Shown here: in pieces, positions 55,908 through 64,000 of the stretch
How the letters are laid out: every line of letters begins with the position of its first letter
Numbering within the stretch: the stretch's first letter is position 1
From: Apostichopus japonicus
Lineage: Eukaryota > Echinodermata > Holothuroidea > Aspidochirotida > Stichopodidae
Assembly: GCF_037975245.1 (NCBI RefSeq)
Contig: NC_092569.1
Location: forward strand, 12,023,501 to 12,087,500
Direction: 5' to 3'
Length of the DNA: 64,000 nucleotides
Notes under the pieces: generated by a model
Told to the model about the DNA's origin: nothing
The model's input: the letters and a program-made list of their open reading frames with translations, nothing else
The model's database searches: none
Position numbers and translations under genes: made by a program

Positions 55908-56067
55908 CAGGCATGAGCTTTTTCCGCGAATTCGCGCAATATCCGTGATTTCTTTTCTACTTCGGGGACAAAAACTAGTACCCTAACACACTGTAGCATA
56001 CGCAAACTGGAGCCTATACCGCAATCCGTGATTTTTTTTTTTTTTTTTTACCACAGGCTCATCCCTG
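55908..56067. mobile_element. Possible 160-bp MITE flanked by CAGTAT
   Basis: Left end CAGGCATGAGC; right end, read inward, CAGGGATGAGCC. The 6-bp direct repeat CAGTAT abuts both ends (55902-55907, 56068-56073). The interior repeats a CAATATCCGTGATTTCTT / CAATCCGTGATTTTTT motif (55936, 56022). The terminal repeats are short, hence moderate confidence. Confidence 0.6.
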
Positions 56068-57088
56068 CAGTATGCTTACTGTACAAAATTTTATTTTATT
56101 CGTAGTATTTTAGCATTTGATTAAGACATTGGCTGATCACAGCACACCTTGTAAACTACGTCATTATACACACTCACGCAAATGAAACATGCATTCTATG
56201 TAATCTTTTGAGCTTATAAGAGCAAGATTAAGTGTAAAAGCTACAGTTCTTTTGAAGTGAGGAATCTAGCCTAATGCTATATCACAAGAGAATATCTGGA
56301 TTATGGTCACTACTTTAATTGACCAAATGATTTTATGAAAATAGATAATGAAAGATGAAACAGTTGCTGTGTATGATTTGTTTTTGTTTTTTTCGTTCAC
56401 TTTTTATGGGTTTTTTATGATTGTGTTTCATTTACCTGTTCTGTAGTGGAACAAGAAATACTGCAATAATTGGCATATTTAACCAATTTGAAAACCACAG
56501 AGCAAACTCCCAGATTCTGTCGGCCATGGCCCTCTTTCATCTTTGGTACCAGTCCTCTCGCTCTAGCGAAAGGCACACACTAGAACACTGATGATACTGT
56601 ATGTCCAACAATCTAAAAGTTGGTTGGGAATTAACCTGAGATTGGTAGACAATGTTGCCACTAAGCATAGTTATCGCAAAAAAAGTCTTCTTTTGTTAAT
56701 GTAAATCTGTCAATTTAGACGTGGAATCACTCTGTCTCCGTCCACATCCGGGTAACTGGAATTATAACCAATTGGTAAAGATAACGAAATACACTGTCCT
56801 AACTTGGCTATTGCCTAGAGTTGGCTATAACTTCGACATGATTCGATGAGGAAATATAATCTTGAAGTTCTTTGGCTTCACTGTTTAACTTTCAATTTCA
56901 AATGAAACAACATTCTTTTTTTTTCGATTTGCTTTGTTCTATATGAATAATATTATATCATGACAAAGTGTATGAGCGACGAATTTATTCTTTAATTACC
57001 AGATGATTAAAGTTTCATATGATGGTAATGTCTAGAAGAGATCTGATTGTTGGTGTTCTCGGTATCTTATATCGACTAACCCATAGGG

Positions 57089-57340
57089 CAGGGTTTCCCT
57101 AACTTTATCCCCCCACGAACCCCCTGTGGATGTCAGAGTTGTCCACGAACCCCCAAAATATGGAACGCGAAAAGAGTTTGTCGATAGGTACGACTTTTTT
57201 ACATTACTAAATCATATGATATCAGATTTTAGTTCAACAAAAAGTACTCTAGTTTTGACTTTCAGAAACGTCCCACGAACCCACTGGGATGGACTCACGC
57301 ACACCCTGGGGGTTCATGCACCCCAGTTAGGGAACCCCTG
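57089..57340. mobile_element. hAT-type MITE with perfect 8-bp target duplication
   Basis: Left end CAGGGTTTCCCTAACT; right end, read inward, CAGGGGTTCCCTAACT. CCATAGGG is duplicated at 57081-57088 and 57341-57348. 252 bp. CACGAACCC occurs three times inside. It also carries TATGGAACGCGAAAAGAG (57161-57178), the same sequence as the end of the element at 3262-3459. Confidence 0.92.
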
Positions 57341-59649
57341 CCATAGGGTGTGTCAGAATAGTTGGAAATTGCGGCAGCGTAAAAACACAGCCATTTTGCT
57401 GCATCAATGAAAATAGCGTTACCATCTTGCTGCATAGGTGGGGGGGGGGGGGGGGGAGCAGGATCGTGAGAAACAGGGCGATGGGGAGGCATCCAAGACG
57501 AAGCGTCTACAGATTTTTTTCTTCAAGAGGTATGATATAAGTTAGAGAGTAAGCCTATTAGTAATGAATCCCAATTTCTAAACATATGTCTCCCTGACAA
57601 CCGTTTCATAGGCCGGCTATTTGATACAATCAAGGGCATGCACAGAAAACGCGATTCGTACCATATTTCAATTTTCTTTCTTTTTTCTTCATTATTTGAA
57701 CTCAAGTGAGACTTGAGCAAGATCGTCATATCGCGTGTGTTTTGCCAATATCAACGGAAGCAACAAATTTGATCGTAAATTGGACATTTTATACCACAAA
57801 TTGATAAGACGCAAATAATCTCATACAGAGGCGTCGAGAGTCAGGGCGCGCCTAGAGGAAAACAAAATGTCAGATTGGAACTTTTATGGCTCCTTCAGAT
57901 GAAGCCCTGACCGAGATGTATCCTAACCTCAAACCTCGGGGGGGGGGGGACCTTATAGACACCGGTCACGGGGATGTAGCCCTCTGACCACCACCACCCG
58001 GTATACTCTTAGCTGTATGTAAAAAGATTGAGATGGAATCAGGATTTGAAACAGGGTGTTTTTAAATTGTAACTTGTATTTATTACATGACACAGTAATG
58101 AAACGCTTCACATATATAGGAATGCTGTGTGAAAAAGGTTTGCTTAAATTGAATATACCACAGCCCCTTAATTTACAGAGCATTGATTTGCACGCAGTCT
58201 TGAAGCGGCCTCAAGCGACACTCTTCAACCTCACTGAAGCCCTTTAGTCTGACTTTACGACCGGAAAGGTTGGGGTTACATATTGGCTTCTCGTTAAAGT
58301 GGCTTTATATATGATACGAAATCTGTTAGATTCTCAAATATATCCACAAAGTTTGAAAACATTCAACAAGATTTCAGTATTTCCATGACAGTTTGAAAAT
58401 ATGTATTTTCTATTTGCATTCATTAGTTTACGACAATGTTTTTTGTTCACAAGCTCCTATACTGGGCAATATATTCTTTAATATTTAGAATCATATTTTT
58501 CTTGGGGCGTTACTGCTAAAGTCCCTTTTATACCAAATACCAAAAAAAGGCAGTCATTTGTTGAAGCATCTTCGAACAATGAATTACCAATATGTATTAC
58601 AGTGGTAAAATTGCAGTAAATTGTCATTTTTAGAATATATCATCTATTATAATAGCAGTTTATGTTACCATTTTCAGACTGCTTTCTCAGTAACTAATTG
58701 ACTGGCTTATAGTATTTATTTTATTAATTAAATATCTAAATCTGTTATCTATTATTATGCTATTAAGAAAGACCGCACATATTACTTTTACATTACGAAG
58801 CGTTTTCTCGGCTCTATCAAAAATTAAGCTTGTTACCCAGAATAACGACAATAAAATACGAATAAAGTAACAAATCTAAACAAACAAGAAACTCCCTCCC
58901 CACCCCCCCCCCCCAATCACACACACTCAAAGTCACACATTACAATTAGAACAATGAAAGGGCTCTAACAGATCATTATTAAATTGTTCTATACCGTAAA
59001 GTACCACCAGTATAGAATGATTTAGAAATTGATTGTCAACTATTCCTCGTCATTATAGTAAATTTAATTGACATGAATTGCGACGTAGCATTGATATTTT
59101 GTTCTCCTTAAGTAAGTCATAATTTTATTACCTTTGTGTATAGATCAATTGCATTATTGACCTTTTTTAGACATAAACACACACAGAGACATATATAGCA
59201 ATAAAATTATCCCAAGGAAAAATGCACAGACCTGTTTGTATTTTCTTAAGTATATAGGAAGCCAGAGTTGGAATCATGCAGCTACTTCCAAGAATCGCAT
59301 TAAGAAGTAATATGCGCTCATAGCGGTTAATGAGGAGGGACTGAGTTTGTATGGCGGGGGTTTGGGAGAAGGGAGGAAGTTTAAATGAGGTGTTCTTTAA
59401 TGCCACCCCCCTACTGACACACACACGCCACCCCTCTCCATTAAGAGTGTTGTACAATGATACTTGAGGTTTACGCTGCTTGCGATATACAGTGCCAATA
59501 TAGGTTGAAAGTAATATTGCTTTTAACACATAAAGATTGACCACTGCTATGATCATGTTGCTATTATTATTATTATATGACAAAACATCAACTAGAATAG
59601 GTCTCAAATCGACACATCGTAGCTGACACCTCCACACATCGTCTTGAAG

Positions 59650-60011
59650 CAGGGACGTAGCCAGAAATTTGAAAGGCGGGGGGGGGGGGTGGGGGCAGAA
59701 TGTTAAGGGAGGCATTCCTCACAAAGGGAGCATTATACCGAGCGCCATGATGAACAAAGAAAATGTTTGCCCAAAATGCCTCCGACGTTGCAGGAAATAA
59801 TCATTAATAAGTGTATCGTATTACGTAGCAGACGAAGTTTCAGGGGAAAGATTGAGAAGGGTTGCTTAGCTTCCTTCAACTTGAAAAGAGGGCTTTAATG
59901 ATATTTACTGCTTTTAGATCAATTTCAGTTTTCGGGGTACTCAAGGGCGGAAGGGGTGGGGGGGGGTGAAGAGCGATCGCTCACATTGCTCCACCTCTGG
60001 CTACGTCCCTG
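59650..60011. mobile_element. MITE with CAGGGACGTAGCCAGA ends
   Basis: Left end CAGGGACGTAGCCAGA and right end read inward CAGGGACGTAGCCAGA are identical over 16 bp. The flanking octamers TCTTGAAG and TGTTGACG agree at 6 of 8 bases, compatible with a mutated 8-bp duplication (hAT-like). 362 bp, 455 bp downstream of the VGAT-like stop codon. Confidence 0.85.
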
Positions 60012-60466
60012 TGTTGACGAAAGCGACGTCAATTCGATACGAACAATAAACAACCCAATGAGTTGCGATATTGTGTCCACGTGATCATTTTCAAGTTGCA
60101 TCACGTGACTGAGATGCTTACAAGACAATTGTCAATAAACTAAATGTGGAGAGATGAATATCCAAAATAATGATAACTGACCAAATTAACATTTTCAGAA
60201 TATTTTCGGCTGGCCATTATCTTTTCGGCTTTCCGATTACCCAGATAATTTATTGCTAAGACAAGAAGCGAGGCTCAAATTGGGAATAAGAACAGGTTGT
60301 AGTCCACATAATATAAAAATGTTGCACCAATTTTCTGAATGAGAATGTTACGACCATGTGGGTAAAGTGTGGCTACAATAGGAACACTAGCACACTTTCG
60401 CTGTCCCCGGGCTCCTCTACCAACTTCCTGGTACCGACTGTGTAGCTAAAAGTGCGTATGCATGTT

Positions 60467-61639
60467 TTAAGGTTGTTCTTGGTAAGCTTCTACAAGTGAC
60501 GACGTGGAAAATATAATGCCGACACCACAGCACATGAAACCACTGCTTATAATGGCAATATCGAGCGCTTTCTTATACCAGCGGAGGTCATGCCATTTTA
60601 TCTTAAGGTGAAACCAACACGGCCATACAAATGACAACATCGTACCTGTAAAACTGCCTATTAGACCCATCAGTAGCGCAAAGTGAGGGATTATAACGGC
60701 TAATATTAAACTAAATAATACTAGAAATATACGCAGTACAACTGCCCACGTATGGAGCATCCCGTCGAATGCGTAACACGAGGACCACACGGTCTCTGGC
60801 CGTCCCTGGAAGAACGCCCTCTCAAGCAGTTCGGCTGCAGCGAAGTAAGGGAGTGGGTAAGATAGGAGGGCTTTCGCTACCAAGCATATACTGACCAGAG
60901 CCTTAAATCCCTCAGTGGGTAAGTTATCGGTAATTACCTCCTGAGTAGCGTTAGCGAAAGTAAGGAAACATAGGTAAGCGAAAAGAAACTTAAAAAGACC
61001 AGCCAGTCCGTGAGTCCAGTACAGCATCGTACGGAAGTTGCCTCGATTTCTCATGCTTCCTTCTAGACTTGGGAGAAATATATGCGACGTGTAACTGAAA
61101 ACGACTATGCCAAGCGATACGGGAAAGTGATGAATATTGATCAAAACTGGTGTTTTTGACCATTGCCATGACGATATTTGCGTCATGCAGAAGCCAACCA
61201 CGACGACATTGATCACCACGTGGGCTATCGCGTTTCCGAAACTTAAACGAGACACAGCTTTGAGGTCGCGCAAAAATGCGCACGGGACCACGAAGAAGGA
61301 CGCCACCACAGTCCACGCACTCTCGGACATGATCGGAAATGTGTTGTACATCATGTCACCACATAGAACTAAATATAGAATACACGTCATGATTAATTCA
61401 ATGAATTGCGCAGTATGTACGATACGTGAAGCGAACCTTGCTCCCCAAACTTCCCGCGCGATTGAGACGTAGGTTTCGCGCACGCGTATTTTTTCATCGT
61501 TGAGCGGGCTAATCTCGTACAGACATTCGACAAGAATAATGCCGGTGTAACACGTGATAATCGCTGCTGCGACCAGGGCTAGTAGCGTCCAGTAACCACC
61601 GTGTAGAACTCCATATGGAAGGGCAACGAGAAACATCCC
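60467..61639 (-). CDS. SLC32A1: Vesicular inhibitory amino acid transporter (VGAT/SLC32A1-like), large 3' exon
   Basis: It loads GABA or glycine into synaptic vesicles in exchange for protons (SLC32 family, amino acid/auxin permease fold). The exon begins after acceptor tttcag (complement of 61645-61640) with GMFLVALPYGVLHGGYW and runs about 391 codons to TAA at 60469-60467. That is the same length as the human protein from its GMFVLGLPY motif to the end. Other matches: CYTGIILVECLYE, ELIMTCILYLVLCGDMMYN, FSYTSHIFLPSLEGSMRN, EVITDNLPTEGF, VAKALLSYPLPYFAA, IPHFALLMGLIGSFTG. About nine hydrophobic membrane segments are visible. The N-terminal cytosolic part and first exon are missing and would lie beyond 61640, probably outside the window. 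It is convergent with ARMC1. An SLC32-like paralogue cannot be excluded. Confidence 0.92.
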   Translation of the reverse strand, partial: GMFLVALPYGVLHGGYWTLLALVAAAIITCYTGIILVECLYEISPLNDEKIRVRETYVSIAREVWGARFASRIVHTAQFIELIMTCILYLVLCGDMMYNTFPIMSESAWTVVASFFVVPCAFLRDLKAVSRLSFGNAIAHVVINVVVVGFCMTQISSWQWSKTPVLINIHHFPVSLGIVVFSYTSHIFLPSLEGSMRNRGNFRTMLYWTHGLAGLFKFLFAYLCFLTFANATQEVITDNLPTEGFKALVSICLVAKALLSYPLPYFAAAELLERAFFQGRPETVWSSCYAFDGMLHTWAVVLRIFLVLFSLILAVIIPHFALLMGLIGSFTGTMLSFVWPCWFHLKIKWHDLRWYKKALDIAIISSGFMCCGVGIIFSTSSLVEAYQEQP

Positions 61640-62037
61640 CTGAAACAGAGATAAAAAAGGAAGAAGGATTATAAGGCAGTACGGTATGTACTTACACTCG
61701 CATGCATAGTTACAACCACGGACACAATCATTATTGCAGACTTGCCGTGGCAGCAGACAATTTTATCACACGGAAAATAATTCACGTAACAAAGAAATAT
61801 GCAAATTGATTTGGGCAGTGAACGTCTATATGTTGGCCCTAATACTACTAACCACGGCTTGTGGAGACGATTCCTTTCAAAATGTTAGAATAAAATGATA
61901 TTAGATCATAAGATGGAAATGTTTCTTGTACACTCATAAGATGTCTGCAATAACCTTTTTACAAGAAGAATCACCAATTATCCCACAAACCAGGACAAGT
62001 GTTGACCGACAGAGGGCGTTGATTAAACAGTAAAGTC

Positions 62038-62098
62038 GTATATATATATATATGTATATGTATATATATATATATGTATATATATGTATATATATATG

Positions 62099-62133
<35 letters not shown>

Positions 62134-62310
62134 ATATATATATATATATATTGATATATATATTTATATATATATTGATATATATATTGATATATATATA
62201 TTGATATATATTGATATATATATATATATTTATATATATATATATCAATATATATATATATATCAATATATATATATATATATATATATCAATATATATA
62301 TTGAATTGTA
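62038..62310. repeat. Compound (TA)n tract with GTATA, TTGATATA and TATCAATA phases
   Basis: The left third has TATG variants, the middle TTGATATA, the right ATATCAATA, so the middle and right parts are reverse complements and can fold back. The long Ile/Tyr open frames on both strands here are repeat artefacts. Confidence 0.95.
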
Positions 62311-63274
62311 TATGTTATATTCGTTGTATATAATAAATTGTAGCCTATATGTTATATTCGAACGTAACGATGTAGCCAAGCTTTTTGCAGAGGCCGGATC
62401 TTCAAACGTGTTGGCGGATAAACGATATGATAACATGAATTGTGACAAGCTGATAACCACAGTATAATATACTCCCGCCAACATATAGACCCGCCTCATG
62501 CATATTCAGACACCTTATAGTAATTTGTCGAAATGCAGTATATCTCTTTACAATAGACATTTAACTTATTTTCTCACACGTCTACTCATAAATTGATTCG
62601 TAATGTTTACTCTATCATTTAAACTATGCGTAAGCGGACCCTCAGCGGTACACAACCACCTTCCATCTTCCCCCCGATGCAATTTTAGCTAATCGATAGT
62701 AATTCGTTTCCAAGCAGGTGTGTCAACGAAGTTGCTTGCGCTTCTGTGGCAGCACGCTTTGATTCTTAATGGCGGACTATGACGCAAGGTCGAGAACGAG
62801 TCGCCGTGAACGGACGGGGGGAGCATGTTATAGTTCTTATAAACAGGACGCAACAAAAAAGAAAGGAAGTAAATAGAAAATGTTTGAATCTTATATCCTT
62901 CGGTATTTTCACGGGGGAACGGAAGCGCCGTTCAAAATGAGTAATCTTTATTATCTTAATTTTGATATCACACTTTTTAAGTATATTGGAAGTGCTCGAT
63001 TAGATAAGACGATCGACGTACTATATAAGGGTATATAATAAATACACAAGTGTTAAATTGTTCGCTTCGTTCAGCTGTATCACGTGACCAATGGAGTTTT
63101 CTATATATATTCTATTTTTGTCTTTATCTGATTTATCTTAATTCGTTACGGAAGTAGTGAAACTTCATTTAGAGCTCTATCATATGGTGACAGAAAAGCC
63201 GTATTTTCAGCGATCATTGAAGACTACATACATGCATACAAGGTTTATGAATTTGGATATTGAAGTATAGCCTA

Positions 63275-63585
63275 TAGTATCATTAGATAATATGTTGATA
63301 TCTCCTTTAGATAATATGTGATATCTCCTTTAGATAATATGTGATATCTCCTTTAGATAATATGTGATATCTCCTTCAGATAATATGTGATATCTCCTTT
63401 AGGTAATATGTGATATCTCCTTTAGATAATATGTGATATCTCCTTCAGATGATATGTTGATATTTCTTCTTAAGATAATATGTGATATCTCCTTTAGATA
63501 ATATGTGATATCTCCGTTAGATAATATGTGATATCTCCTTTAGATAATATGTGATATCTCCTTTAGATAATATGTGATATCTCGT
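63275..63585. repeat. 23-bp tandem array, about 13 copies
   Basis: Unit AGATAATATGTGATATCTCC plus TTT, containing GATATC, with small length variants at 63290-63300 and 63450-63480. Adjacent units are nearly identical, and no spacers exist, so this is a minisatellite. Confidence 0.95.
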
Positions 63586-64000
63586 TCTAAGAAACTCATG
63601 CATTTATTATTATTTAACTGATCAAGGTGTGTATAGCCTTTTAACGCTTTGAAAGTTGCATCCATACAGTATAGCTGATGTGTCGAAGTCCAATTATTAA
63701 GTTTGACAGAGAACAGGATAGAAATAGTGGCTCGAAAAACGAACTTTTGTTGATAATGAAAACGCCCAGCTCCGAATTCAATATTCCACTTCGTTTATTA
63801 ACACATATCTGTATAATAGCATATATGTGCATATGGATACAGAACATACTTAGAAATACTTAGAAAGGTTCTGTTGTACTTTTATTTATTTGTATATTTA
63901 ATATGTATAAAATTAGTAAATACATTTTACATTTTTTAATTGCATATTTCGTTATATCAGCAGGTATATAGAAAGTAAAATTAGTATGTTCTTTGAACTA

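Larger units (their letters stand above)
53369..60466. other. Intergenic region between convergent ARMC1 and the VGAT-like gene
   Basis: ARMC1 3' UTR first; candidate poly(A) signals ATTAAA near 54839 and AATAAA at 55281-55286. It contains the 53.6-54.1-kb inverted repeat and elements at 55908, 57089 and 59650. No gene was recognised in the rest. Confidence 0.65.
61640..64000. other. Upstream of the VGAT-like exon: intron, no coding exon found
   Basis: I looked on the minus strand for the transporter's N-terminal exon (the segment ending ...NAIQ before GMF) and did not find it. Only AT repeats (62038-62310), the 23-bp array (63275-63585) and AT-rich sequence are seen. Confidence 0.65.

Noticed and set aside
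59167-59715. 182-codon minus-strand frame downstream of the VGAT-like gene
   Set aside because: It runs into the MITE at 59650, has low-complexity segments and shows no recognisable domain.
62084-62467. Ile/Tyr-rich frames on both strands
   Set aside because: Products of the (TA)n tract.
63275-63585. CRISPR-like array
   Set aside because: Units are directly adjacent with no unique spacers, and the genome is animal.

Overview
This is a eukaryotic, intron-rich, AT-rich animal genome window. The four protein-coding genes I can support are all conserved metazoan genes with GT-AG introns, and the sequence between them is full of small DNA transposons, minisatellites and (AT)n tracts. The gene content and the style of the repeats suggest an invertebrate deuterostome, most likely an echinoderm such as a sea cucumber. 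That placement is inference; no single base proves it.

Layout. (1) 2396-23205, + strand: the 3' ten coding exons of a PDE7-type cAMP phosphodiesterase, with the N-terminal exons before the window, a complete catalytic core, and an unusual basic, Ser/Pro-rich C-terminal tail of about 450 residues. A hAT transposon (15192-18449), itself inserted into a smaller element, lies antisense in its largest intron. (2) 23206-33500: about 10 kb with no gene seen, between convergent genes. (3) 33501-39593, - strand: a complete eight-exon mitochondrial fission regulator gene (MTFR1/MTFR2 family), 364 codons, all phases consistent. (4) 39594-43580: the divergent intergenic region, with a likely bidirectional promoter (CCAAT, full CRE, CCAAT) near 40.94-40.99 kb. 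(5) 43581-53368, + strand: a complete six-exon ARMC1 orthologue, 287 codons. (6) 53369-60466: ARMC1 3' flank with a long inverted repeat and several short elements with terminal inverted repeats. (7) 60467-61639, - strand: the large 3' coding exon of a vesicular GABA/glycine transporter (SLC32A1/VGAT-like). Its 5' exon was not found and is probably beyond the window. (8) 61640-64000: (AT)n tracts and a 23-bp tandem array.

How the genes relate. PDE7, MTFR and ARMC1 have the same neighbours, and as far as I recall the same relative orientations (PDE7 and MTFR tail to tail, MTFR and ARMC1 head to head), as PDE7A-MTFR1-ARMC1 on human 8q13. PDE7B and MTFR2 are also neighbours on human chromosome 6. 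This looks like an ancient linkage group. Two members act on mitochondria and one degrades cAMP, and the shared MTFR/ARMC1 promoter region holds a perfect cAMP response element.
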